Assembly (NCBI GenBank): GCA_963629575.1
Contig: CAVGIM010000011.1
Coordinates: 1-59,841 of the forward strand
Length of the DNA stretch: 59,841 nucleotides
Direction: 5' to 3'
Source: Hallerella sp963629575
GTDB taxonomy: Bacteria; Fibrobacterota; Fibrobacteria; Fibrobacterales; Fibrobacteraceae
This document shows positions 50,288 through 58,394 of the stretch, piece by piece. The translations under genes were made by a program, and so were the position numbers. Position 1 is the stretch's first letter; each line of letters starts with the position of its first letter. The notes under the pieces are model-generated. The model had not been told where the DNA came from, ran no database searches, and saw nothing but the letters and a program-made list of their open reading frames with translations.

Positions 50288-50878
50288 ATGGACGAATCGG
50301 ACATTTCCTGTACGGAAATTTGCAAAAAGGCCTTTCGCGACATGAAAGGGAAATGGGGATTTTCGTTCTTCATCTATGGACTTTCCCTATTCTTTCTTGG
50401 ATTCTACCTGGCGATGCTTTACCACTGGGTGAAGTTCAATCCGACACTTCCGCGGCTCGTGCCCATTATCGCATACGGGTATTGCCTGATCATGCTTCCC
50501 GTGGGAATCTACGCCTGCCATCTCGACATCGCGAGAAACAGCAGGCTCAACGTGTTGCGCCTCTTCTTTGGCTTGCAAAGGCCGGCCATTTTTTTCAAGA
50601 TTCTCGTGGTCAAGGGGCTTCTCCGCATGCCGCACAACGAAGTTCTCGTGCCCGGGTCGCTCATCTGGTTTATTCTGATAGACCATCCGGAATATTCCGC
50701 GGTACGGGTCGTCCAGGAAAGCCGCGCGATAGTCTATGGCTACCGGATTAAGCTTTTCAAGGTCTATGTGATGTCGATGTTCATTCCGGGAGTCAGCCTG
50801 GTTGCGCTCGCCGAGCTGTACGAGAACTTGCGGTTTGACGCAAAGCCTTCGACGACGAATTCCGTTCCCAAGGCCTAG
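50288..50878 (+). CDS. Membrane protein of unknown role (DUF975-like start)
   Basis: A 196-residue protein with about three to four hydrophobic segments (SFFIYGLSLFFLGFYLAML, LVPIIAYGYCLIMLPVGIYA and later weaker ones). The start DISCTEICKKAFRDMKGKW recalls DUF975-type membrane proteins, which begin with a similar amphipathic helix; the match is weak. The ATG at 50288 is chosen because GGAG precedes it and a good promoter lies just upstream; a longer in-frame reading from 50180 would overlap that promoter. Its end overlaps the ruvB end by four bases, convergently. Function unknown. Confidence 0.72.
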   Translation: MDESDISCTEICKKAFRDMKGKWGFSFFIYGLSLFFLGFYLAMLYHWVKFNPTLPRLVPIIAYGYCLIMLPVGIYACHLDIARNSRLNVLRLFFGLQRPAIFFKILVVKGLLRMPHNEVLVPGSLIWFILIDHPEYSAVRVVQESRAIVYGYRIKLFKVYVMSMFIPGVSLVALAELYENLRFDAKPSTTNSVPKA

Positions 50879-51897
50879 AAGAGTTCTCCCTGAGATCCCG
50901 TGGGGGCGGGAATGTGCAGGGCCTTGTAGGCGTTTTGCGTGAGAACTCGGCCTCGCGGGGTGCGGGAAAGCAATCCCTGCTGGATAAGGAACGGTTCGTA
51001 AACCTCTTCGAGCGTGTCCGGTTCTTCGCCGAGGGACGCTCCGATGGTTCCCAGTCCGACAGGACCTCCCGAAAAATGGTTCGCGATGGTAGAAAGGATC
51101 TTTCGGTCCATCGGGTCGAGACCCAGCTGGTCGATGCCGAGCATATTCAGCGTGCGTTCCGCGATTTCGTTGTCGATGACGCCTTCGCCGCGGACTTCCG
51201 CCACGTCGCGCGCCCGCCGAAGGACCCGGTTCGCGATGCGCGGCGTTCCCCGACAGCGCGAGCTCAAGATGCTTGCCGCTTCGTCCGTAATCTTTACGCC
51301 AAGAATCCTTGCGCTGCGGACGAGAATTTTTTGCAAATCCCTTGCCGGATACAGGTCGAGTCGGTAATGCAGGCCAAAACGATCGCGGAGCGGACCCGTG
51401 AGAAGCCCGGTGCGGGTCGTGGCGCCGACAAGCGTAAAATGCTTGAGCGGAAGGTTCACGCTGCGGGCGGCAGGCCCCGAGTCAAGCATGATGTCTAGCC
51501 GAAAGTCCTCCATGGCGGGGTAGAGATATTCCTCGATGACGCGGCTTAGACGATGAATCTCGTCGATAAAGAGAACGTCGTTCTCGCCGAGGCTCGTGAG
51601 AATTCCGGCGAGGTCGCTCGCCTTTTCGAGAACGGGACCGCTCGTGATGTGAATGCCGACCCCCATTTCCTTTGCGATGATTCCGGCAAGCGTCGTCTTG
51701 CCCAGGCCGGGAGGTCCGGCAAAGAGGCAGTGGTCGAGCGATTCGCCGCGTCGCCGGGCCGCTTCGATGGCAATCTGGAGGCTTTCCTTGATGTGGTCCT
51801 CGCCGGTGAACTCCGAGAGCGTTTCCGGTCGGAGGCTTCGTTCGATTTCCGCTTCTTCGCTGTTTTCCCTTTCGGGTGAGATGATGCGTTCCGACAT
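50875..51897 (-). CDS. ruvB: Holliday junction helicase RuvB
   Basis: A 340-residue AAA+ motor of normal length. Landmarks: LRPETLSEFTGEDHIKE, Walker A GPPGLGKTTLA, Walker B FIDEIHRL, sensor GATTRTGLLTGPLRDRFG, and winged-helix C-terminus (LGEEPDTLEEVYEPFLIQQG, RTPRGRVLTQNAYKAL). It drives branch migration with RuvA. It lies nine bases after ruvA in the same unit, under the ruvA promoter with its LexA-box-like site. ruvC is not in the window. Confidence 0.97.
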   Translation of the reverse strand: MSERIISPERENSEEAEIERSLRPETLSEFTGEDHIKESLQIAIEAARRRGESLDHCLFAGPPGLGKTTLAGIIAKEMGVGIHITSGPVLEKASDLAGILTSLGENDVLFIDEIHRLSRVIEEYLYPAMEDFRLDIMLDSGPAARSVNLPLKHFTLVGATTRTGLLTGPLRDRFGLHYRLDLYPARDLQKILVRSARILGVKITDEAASILSSRCRGTPRIANRVLRRARDVAEVRGEGVIDNEIAERTLNMLGIDQLGLDPMDRKILSTIANHFSGGPVGLGTIGASLGEEPDTLEEVYEPFLIQQGLLSRTPRGRVLTQNAYKALHIPAPTGSQGELF

Positions 51898-51906
51898 GAA
51901 GACTCT

Positions 51907-52497
51907 TTAGATGTGCTTGAGGGCTTCGGGGATGAGTTCCGTGACGCTTGCGCCCGGTCCGAGGGCTTCGACGGCCTTTTCGACGGCTTTCTGGGCGGCG
52001 GGATCCTTGACGCCGAGCGTGTGGAGCGCCTGGAGCGCTTCGCTTTCGCTTGCCGAAAGGAGGGCGGGCGATTCGCTTCCGGAAACCGCCGACAGCGCGA
52101 GAGCCTTGTCCTTCAGGTTCAGGACGAACATCTCCGCGGTCTTCTTGCCGACGCCCTTGATCTTTCCGAGAGCGGCCTTGTCCCCGCGGGCGATAATCGA
52201 AAGGAAGTCTTCCGGGGAAATTCCCGAGAGGATTCGCTGTGCGGTCTTCGGGCCTACGCCGGAGACGGAAATCATGTTCAGGAAGAGTTCCTTTTCCTTG
52301 GCGTCGGCAAAGCCGAAAAGCTCCATGGAATCTTCCCGGACGACCAGATGCGTAAAAAGCGTGATTTCCGAGCCTTCCGCGGGAAGGCGTTCACCGGTCC
52401 GAGCCGAAACCTGGACTCCGTAGCCTACGCCGCCGCATTCGACGACGGCAAAAGTCGGGTGGCGTTCCACAAGAATTCCGTGAAGTCTTTCTATCAT
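51907..52497 (-). CDS. ruvA: Holliday junction helicase subunit RuvA
   Basis: A 196-residue RuvA: MIERLHGILVER, OB-fold core, helix-hairpin-helix motifs MISVSGVGPKTAQRILSG and IKGVGKKTAEMFVLNLKDK, then a Ser/Ala linker and the flexible C-terminal domain (EALQALHTLGVKDPAAQKAVEKA) that touches RuvB. It binds Holliday junctions as a tetramer. The ATG at 52497 was chosen because MIERLHG is the conserved start; longer in-frame reading runs into the opposite frame of an outer-membrane gene. ruvB follows closely. Confidence 0.96.
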   Translation of the reverse strand: MIERLHGILVERHPTFAVVECGGVGYGVQVSARTGERLPAEGSEITLFTHLVVREDSMELFGFADAKEKELFLNMISVSGVGPKTAQRILSGISPEDFLSIIARGDKAALGKIKGVGKKTAEMFVLNLKDKALALSAVSGSESPALLSASESEALQALHTLGVKDPAAQKAVEKAVEALGPGASVTELIPEALKHI

Positions 52498-52503
52498 GTT
52501 CCC

Positions 52504-52532
52504 AATATAGATAATTTGTGAACTTTTGTGCA
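52504..52532 (-). promoter_or_regulatory. ruvA promoter with candidate LexA box
   Basis: On the minus strand: -35-like TGCACA, 17-base spacer, -10 TATATT. TGAACTTTTGTGCA on the plus strand (52519-52532) overlaps the -35 and is identical in all 14 bases to the recA promoter site at 21325-21338. The transcription start would be about ten bases before the ruvA ATG. Confidence 0.75.
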
Positions 52533-52538
52533 CTATTT

Positions 52539-53786
52539 CTAGAAGCCCAGGCTGATTTCCGCCATGTAGATGCGGCTTTCGTTCTGTCCCGTGTAGTAAC
52601 CGCGCTCCTCGCCCCACGTGGCGAATTCCACTTCCACGAACCGGAACATCTCGATGGCGATTCCCATCGAAGGATAGCCTCCGTGAAATCCTCCGGACAG
52701 GCGGAGCTTCAAAAGCCGCAGGTTGTCGTTGTAGCCCGGAAACGCGAGAAGGACCTGCTCCACTTCCATGCCGAAGTTCAGGTGGCTGAGCGTCTTGTAG
52801 TTGTGCGTTGTCGAAAGGGCGTTTTCGAAATCGAGAGCGAAATTCACCTTGCGGGAAAACGCCGTGTTCCGGTTGAACAGGCGCGGGCTGTAGGCCATGC
52901 CGAACGTGAGGTTCGGGAGAATGCGCTCTCCGCCTAGCTCGTTGAAGAATATGTCGTTGCACGAGGCTCCCAGGCGAAATTCCCTGCCTGCGCGGTAGAG
53001 AATTCCCAAATCCATGCCGAAACCCAGGTCGTTCCACGAGCTGAAATCGGAATGGGCCCTATCGACGCGGTCGTCGAGCGTGTCCCCGATGCTTTCGAAA
53101 CTCGAGACGTCGATGCGAAAGATTTTCATCGTCTCGCGCTTCGCCATCTTGAATCCCGCGCCGACGGCAAGGTTTTCCGTGATGCCGTAGGCTCCGCCGA
53201 ACTGGGCAACCGCATCGACGTAAAACGTATCGATCCCGAAAAACGGTACGATGATGCCGTTGTCGATATAGGGGGAAGTCGTTCCATCGACCCAGACGGC
53301 GCCGCCGAAATTGTGAAAGGCGAGTTCTGCGTCCGCCTTGGCGATGAGCGTAAAGAGAAGATGGTCAAACTGGTTCAGTTTCCGGGTGAGTTCGGGATGC
53401 GCGGCGAGCGAATCGGCGAACGCCCGCTCCGCGGAAACGTCCCTGCCCTTGGAGGCTTTCTTGGCGCGGCTGTAGAGGTCCTGCAAATCTTCCGAAAAAT
53501 CGTAAACGCTACGGGCTTCGTTGAACGGCCCTGCGCCGCCTGCGTTTATCCGCAAGTCGATAGAGTTTCCGGGGTAGTAGCCTAGCTCGGGGAACTTTCG
53601 ATAGTTTCCCAGCTTTCCCATCTGGTTTAGTCCGGCGTAGTTGTAGTAGATGGCTTCCTTGTCGTCCGCGATGGCGACATGGGCGTTTCCCATGGCGTAG
53701 GCGCGAAGGGACTTGTGACGTGGTCCCTGGGCGGCGAAGCTCGTCGCGAAAATTCCGAACAGAAGAAGTGTGGCGAAAATTTTCAT
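52539..53786 (-). CDS. Outer-membrane beta-barrel-type protein
   Basis: A 415-residue exported protein: signal peptide MKIFATLLLFGIFATSFA, then AMGNAHVAIADDKEAIYYN, the start typical of PorV/FadL-like or TraF-like outer-membrane proteins in which a conserved Asp-Ala-Tyr segment precedes the barrel. Alternating beta segments follow, ending in Phe (EISLGF), the outer-membrane signature. The exact family is uncertain. It lies nine bases after a lipoprotein gene on the same strand, so the two are probably co-expressed envelope proteins. Confidence 0.78.
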   Translation of the reverse strand: MKIFATLLLFGIFATSFAAQGPRHKSLRAYAMGNAHVAIADDKEAIYYNYAGLNQMGKLGNYRKFPELGYYPGNSIDLRINAGGAGPFNEARSVYDFSEDLQDLYSRAKKASKGRDVSAERAFADSLAAHPELTRKLNQFDHLLFTLIAKADAELAFHNFGGAVWVDGTTSPYIDNGIIVPFFGIDTFYVDAVAQFGGAYGITENLAVGAGFKMAKRETMKIFRIDVSSFESIGDTLDDRVDRAHSDFSSWNDLGFGMDLGILYRAGREFRLGASCNDIFFNELGGERILPNLTFGMAYSPRLFNRNTAFSRKVNFALDFENALSTTHNYKTLSHLNFGMEVEQVLLAFPGYNDNLRLLKLRLSGGFHGGYPSMGIAIEMFRFVEVEFATWGEERGYYTGQNESRIYMAEISLGF

Positions 53787-53795
53787 GGAGAGCCC

Positions 53796-54980
53796 TTACC
53801 GATTCCTGAACCAGGCCTTGAAGTCTTCTTTCGAATAGTTGTTCCAGCATCTTCCGACGAGGGCCTTGCGGGTTTCGAGTGGATAGCGGATGTTCGTCGA
53901 ATCCGTATCCAGCGCAATCGCCTTTCGGATTTCGAGCATTGCGGAATCGCTTCTTGAAATCCTGTCGAAGTCCCTGGCAAAGAGGAGCGTGCCGTTTTCC
54001 TGGAGCGTTCTCTCGGCGGCATCTTCCTTTTCGCCGTTCATGTCGTGGTCGAGACTGTCCGCGCCAATCCCGATGAACGTAACCAGGGAATCGGAATTTC
54101 TCGAAAGCGGAACGAGACGCAGATCCTCGTCGATAAGCCCGTCTCCGTCGTTGTCGATTCCGTCGAGGATTTCCTCGTCGACGCAGCCGTCTCCGTCGTT
54201 GTCGATCCCGTCGCCAAGTCTGTAGAAGAGAATCGAATGTTCAACCGTGTTCGCCGTGGAATCGATAAATGTCGAATCGTCCAGAATGCCGGAAAGTTCG
54301 GGAAAGACGTTGTTTACGAGGCGTTGCAGATCGTTTCCGAGCGTATCCATGTCCGTATTGAAGCGACTTGCGAAGAGCGGGTCGTCGAGAGCCTTGGCGT
54401 AAAGTTCGTTCGCGTCGATTTCCAGGGAACCGTCGTCGCGGAGGGAAAGAGTTACGTTTGTATTCGTGCTTTTTCGAAACTTGAGAATCGTGTAGGCGAA
54501 TTCGAGGATGGCGTAGCTCGCCGAAAAGTTGGAGTAGGAAACCTTTCTGTCCGAGAGCCTTCGCGCGGGATCGTTTCTCGTGAGCGTATCGCGCCGTATC
54601 AGTTCGCGGAGCGGAACGAGGGCGCCGAGAATCGACGCGTAGTGACGCTCGATCTCCGAGGAATCGAGGCTCATCAGCGGAATGGACTCGTCGCCTTCGA
54701 AGAGAAGGAGGAGTTCGAACGGGTCGCCTCCGTTTCGGTAGAGGTTTGCCTTGGATAGACCGAACCACGCTTCGGAGCGGGTGGAGTCGTTCCTTATCGC
54801 GGCCGAAAAGTATTCGGCGGCCTTTTCGTAATCTTCGTCGCGGAAGCGCGCCTGTCCTTCGATGACAAGCATGTCCGTGTCGCTCGACTTGACGGCTACG
54901 TTTTCCGATGGGTCGAACAGATTGCATCCGACGAGGATGACGGGAAAAAAGATGCAGATAAGCGACGGGAACGATTTCAT
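53796..54980 (-). CDS. Lipoprotein with TPR-like and calcium-type repeats
   Basis: A 394-residue predicted lipoprotein. The signal ends in the lipobox LVGC (residue about 19), with mature CNLFDPSENV. Residues about 35-85 form TPR-like helices (DMLVIEGQARFRDEDYEKAA, DSTRSEAWFGLSKANLYRNG). Near residues 262-285 two copies of DGIDNDGDGL/CVDEE-type Asp-rich loops resemble thrombospondin type 3 calcium motifs. Final residues are a second helical part. It is followed after nine bases by the outer-membrane protein gene and might be its partner. Function unknown. Confidence 0.78.
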   Translation of the reverse strand: MKSFPSLICIFFPVILVGCNLFDPSENVAVKSSDTDMLVIEGQARFRDEDYEKAAEYFSAAIRNDSTRSEAWFGLSKANLYRNGGDPFELLLLFEGDESIPLMSLDSSEIERHYASILGALVPLRELIRRDTLTRNDPARRLSDRKVSYSNFSASYAILEFAYTILKFRKSTNTNVTLSLRDDGSLEIDANELYAKALDDPLFASRFNTDMDTLGNDLQRLVNNVFPELSGILDDSTFIDSTANTVEHSILFYRLGDGIDNDGDGCVDEEILDGIDNDGDGLIDEDLRLVPLSRNSDSLVTFIGIGADSLDHDMNGEKEDAAERTLQENGTLLFARDFDRISRSDSAMLEIRKAIALDTDSTNIRYPLETRKALVGRCWNNYSKEDFKAWFRNR

Positions 54981-55079
54981 GGAAACTCTCGAAAAAAGAC
55001 GGACAGGATAAAAATAGATTCCTCTTTGAAAAAAGGAACGATTTCCGGGAAATACTCTTCATATATTTGCAAAAAGTGG

Positions 55080-55859
55080 ATGACCATGGAATACTTTCCG
55101 ACTAGACCCTATAGAAACGCAGTCCTCCTGATGCGTTCCCTCCTTGCCCGCGAACGGGAAAGGCTCGACGCGATGGCAAGAAACGCTGCGCGCGACGTTG
55201 CCTTTGCGGAAACGAACTTCGCCTCGGAACTCCCGGCGATTATCCGCTTTGCGAAATCCTATGAAGAAGCCTTCATGCGCTACCTTTCCGCCGTTCTTCC
55301 CCAGCACGCTTCCGGAATTTCCTGCAAGGCCGGGTGCGGAAACTGCTGCCATCATTTTCCGATGTCCGTCGAACCCTTTGAACTCGCGCTCTTCTACCAG
55401 GAAATCCGAAAATCCCGGGATCTTTTTTCGATTCTCGAAAAGTGCCATGCCCGGAGCAAGGTGTACCGCGAACTCTTTCGAAATGCGGAATCGGCGGGAA
55501 ATCCCGACCCGGACGACGATGCGCTTGTCCGCTATTTTGGCGAGGGGATTCCCTGTCCGTTCATGCTTTCTTCGGGAAGCTGCGGCGTCTATGCGTTTCG
55601 CCCGGTGACATGCCGGATGTACTTCAGCGAAACACCGGGGAAGTTCTGCGTGCCAAAGTATCTTCTTACCGACAGGAACAGGAGCTTCATCGTCTATCTT
55701 CCCGACGAACTGGAAGAACTCATTGCGGACATTTCTGCCCACTACGCGGCGCTCGCTCTCCCGGAAAGTCTCTACGAGGGGATTCTCGCGATGAACGCCT
55801 TGGAACCGGACTTTGCGCAGATGAAAGCCGATGCGTCCGAAAGGAGCGAAGACGGATGA
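55080..55859 (+). CDS. YkgJ-family cysteine cluster protein
   Basis: A 259-residue protein with the YkgJ/UPF0153 Cys cluster: CKAGCGNCCHHFPMSV near residues 90-105, then CPFMLSSGSCGVYAFRPVTC and a last Cys in GKFCVPKY. These Cys are thought to bind an iron-sulfur or zinc site; the reaction is unknown. The ATG at 55080 was preferred over upstream in-frame sequence, which lies in the intergenic region without similarity. Its TGA overlaps the ATG of the following SprT-like gene, starting a chain of overlapping starts. Confidence 0.85.
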   Translation: MTMEYFPTRPYRNAVLLMRSLLARERERLDAMARNAARDVAFAETNFASELPAIIRFAKSYEEAFMRYLSAVLPQHASGISCKAGCGNCCHHFPMSVEPFELALFYQEIRKSRDLFSILEKCHARSKVYRELFRNAESAGNPDPDDDALVRYFGEGIPCPFMLSSGSCGVYAFRPVTCRMYFSETPGKFCVPKYLLTDRNRSFIVYLPDELEELIADISAHYAALALPESLYEGILAMNALEPDFAQMKADASERSEDG

Positions 55860-56653
55860 CGTTCGAATCGCTGCAAACGGATCTTTTCGGCGTTTCGGAA
55901 GTGCACGCTCGTCGCGAACATTCGGCGGAAAACATTTTTTCGTCGGACGGGACGGTCGTGTTTCTCTATGCGGATCGCCTCAAGAAAAGTTTCCGGGCGA
56001 AAAAGAAGATTTTCGAAAACAGCTACGAGCTGGTGCTTCCCGCGTATATGAAGTCCCCGGAATTTTCCCCCGTGCGCGAACTCGCCGCGGAATGGGCCCG
56101 CACGAGCTTCAAGCGAAAGACTGCCGCAAACAAGGCCCGCGCCAAGGAACTGATCTCGCGGATCTGGAAGGCGACCGACCAGATTCTCGTGGACTTGGGA
56201 CTTCCCCGGGTGACGAACGATCATCGGTTTCCGCCTATCTGCCCTGTCGGAAGGTTTTACGACCTGACGCAGGTCTTTAATGCCGTGAACGCGACATACT
56301 TCGGGGGCGAGCTGAATGCGCGCATCACATGGAGCAATCGCATCGGGGGATTGAGCTTTCACACGGTTCGCAAGGATCCGCTTTCGGGAGAAACGGTAAA
56401 CCTGATAAGCATCAGCCGCGGATACGATTTCGAAAACTGTCCGTTTTACGCTGTCGCCGGCGTAGTCTATCACGAATGCCTGCACATCGTCGTTCCGCCG
56501 GAAATCGTGAACGGTCGTCGCATTGTCCACGGCAAGGTCTTTCGCAATCGGGAACGTCGCTACCTTTATTACGAAGCGTGGAACAAGTGGCACCGCGAAG
56601 TCCTCCCGAAAAACATCCGGACGTTGCGCTTTTTGAAAAGGATTCGTCGGTGA
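55856..56653 (+). CDS. SprT-like zinc metallopeptidase
   Basis: A 265-residue protein with HxxxH-type zinc motif H206-ECL-H210 (VVYHECLHIVV) and a third possible ligand His225 in VHGKVFRNRER, the SprT-like arrangement. Upstream residues have YDLTQVFNAVNATYFGGEL, the conserved helix of SprT domains. No signal peptide, so a cytoplasmic protease is likely; the Zn-ribbon of classic SprT is not evident. It starts inside the YkgJ stop codon (ATGA) and ends overlapping a GTG start (GTGA). Confidence 0.85.
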   Translation: MTFESLQTDLFGVSEVHARREHSAENIFSSDGTVVFLYADRLKKSFRAKKKIFENSYELVLPAYMKSPEFSPVRELAAEWARTSFKRKTAANKARAKELISRIWKATDQILVDLGLPRVTNDHRFPPICPVGRFYDLTQVFNAVNATYFGGELNARITWSNRIGGLSFHTVRKDPLSGETVNLISISRGYDFENCPFYAVAGVVYHECLHIVVPPEIVNGRRIVHGKVFRNRERRYLYYEAWNKWHREVLPKNIRTLRFLKRIRR

Positions 56654-57666
56654 GGGTTATCGTCCCCGATTTCTACCGGAAATTCCGCTGCCTTGCCGGA
56701 GCGTGTCGCGATACGTGCTGTGCCGGCTGGGAAGTCGATATCGATCCGAAAACGATAGAACGCTATGCTTCCGTGCCCGGACATTTTGGCGAGAAGCTCT
56801 GTCGGTTCGTTTTGGACGGGCGCATTGTCCTGGACGCTTCGGAACGCTGCCCTTTTCTCGATCGGGACAATCTGTGCGAAATCTATCGAAATCTGGGCGA
56901 GCGGTTTTTGTCGGACATTTGCCGGGAACATCCGCGGTTCGTGGAGGTCTTTGGAGACTTGAAGGAACTCGGGCTTGGACTTTGTTGCGAGGAATCGGCG
57001 CGACTTCTCCTCGCTTCGAGCGAACCGCTTCGCTTCGAGGAATTTCTTGACGACGAAACTCCGGAAACCCTTTCTGGCGATTCACTGGCCATTCGCGACG
57101 CAATGCTTGAATTTCGGGCAGACATGTTTTCCCGGCTTTCGGACAGAAAGATTCCCCTTCCTTCGCGAATTTCCGAAATGCTCTGCCTCGTGGCGACATC
57201 CCAAGGCGAAACGGTATCGCTTCCCGATTCTCCGGCCGAAAAAATCTGGGCCGAAATCTGGGACTTTCTCTCGGGGCTCGAAAGCCTCGGCAAAACGTGG
57301 GATTCGGCCATGTCCCGCGCCCGAAAGGAAACGTGCCTTGCCGAAGCGAACGGAATCTTTTCGGATACGGACGGGGAACGAATCGTCGCCTACCAGGTCT
57401 TTCGCTACCTGGGAAAGTCCCTTTACGACGGCGACATGCTTTCGAAGGCCAAGTTCGCCGCGCTCTTCTGGCTTATCCTGCAGAAATTCGGGAGATGTCT
57501 CGCCTGCGAAGATTCCGGCGTCCCTCCGAAAGTCGAAGCCTTGAAGCTTCTTTCGAAACAGCTGGAATATTCGGAAGAAAACATGGACGCCCTTTCGCGG
57601 GCCTTTGACGAAAAGCCTTTTCTTTCGACAGGCGCCATTCTCGTTCTTGTGCGGGAGTCCGGATGA
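56650..57666 (+). CDS. FliB-like lysine N-methylase family protein
   Basis: A 338-residue protein with the Cys pattern of FliB-type lysine methylases: YRKFRCLAGACRDTCCAGWEVDID, then CPFLDRDNLCEIYRNLGE, SDICREHPRF and GLGLCCEE. FliB members modify flagellin lysines and appear to use a radical/iron-sulfur chemistry. Fibrobacter is non-flagellate, so another target is expected. It starts with GTG at 56650, overlapping the SprT-like stop, and its own TGA overlaps the next ATG. Two Cys-cluster proteins and a SprT-like protease in one overlapping operon suggest a linked protein-modification role. Confidence 0.82.
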   Translation: MRVIVPDFYRKFRCLAGACRDTCCAGWEVDIDPKTIERYASVPGHFGEKLCRFVLDGRIVLDASERCPFLDRDNLCEIYRNLGERFLSDICREHPRFVEVFGDLKELGLGLCCEESARLLLASSEPLRFEEFLDDETPETLSGDSLAIRDAMLEFRADMFSRLSDRKIPLPSRISEMLCLVATSQGETVSLPDSPAEKIWAEIWDFLSGLESLGKTWDSAMSRARKETCLAEANGIFSDTDGERIVAYQVFRYLGKSLYDGDMLSKAKFAALFWLILQKFGRCLACEDSGVPPKVEALKLLSKQLEYSEENMDALSRAFDEKPFLSTGAILVLVRESG

Positions 57667-58394
57667 AAATTCCTTTTCTCTTCGTTCTTCTTTTCCTGGG
57701 AACGGCTCTCGCCGAGGAAACGGCGGGGGATTCCGCCATTGTCGAGTTTTCCGACAGGATTTCCATCCAGCTGTTGGCCAGGTATCATTACGCTTCGTTT
57801 TCCGGGAAAAGTACGGACGACAAGGATCTTGCGACAAACCGTCCCGTCGATCTCGGAATTGGCGGAGGCTATGGCGACTGGACGTGGAGCTCCTTGTTTA
57901 CGATTTTGTTCGGCGCGGACTCCGAAAAGCGACCGACTTGCAGTTCAACTATTTCGGCGACCGGTTTTTCTGGGATCTGTTTTTGAAAGTGAACGATGGT
58001 TTCTACTGGAAAGATTCCGAATCGGGTGAATTTCGAAAGGCGAGGCTTTTGACCGTTTCCGCGGGATTCACTCCTTCCGCAATACGACAAGTACCAGCAG
58101 TTTGTCCACCTGGGACCGAGCGTCGGCTATTCCTATACATGGGTGTGGCAAAGCGGATGGTTCTACAACATGCTAGGTGTCGCTTCCGTATCGCTAGGGA
58201 AAAATGTCTCGCAAAATCAGTGGATGCTCTTTTCGCAGGCGTTCCCGAAATTTACCGTTGGCTACCATGGCGAAAGATGGTCGATTCATTTTCCGTTCTT
58301 CGTGAACGCGCTCATGCTTTCGTCGCGCGACGAGAAATTCGACGACGTTTTCCTCGACGCTTCCGGCGGTTTCATGGTGACAAGGCGGTTTTGA
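57663..58394 (+). pseudogene. DUF4421-like outer-membrane protein, two frameshifts
   Basis: A signal peptide (MKIPFLFVLLFLGTALAEE) starts at 57663, overlapping the previous stop. Frame 0 reads to about 57925, then the homology continues in frame 2 (KATDLQFNYFGDRFFWDLF, YWKDSES), consistent with one missing A in the AAAA run near 57926. Near 58075-58085 it returns to frame 0 (QYDKYQQFVHLGPSVGYSY, NQWMLFSQAFPKFTVGY) and ends VTRRF. The repaired protein would be about 243 residues with the DUF4421 signature and a terminal Phe. It overlaps the aminotransferase end by 23 bases. Sequencing error remains possible because the two shifts compensate. Confidence 0.7.
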
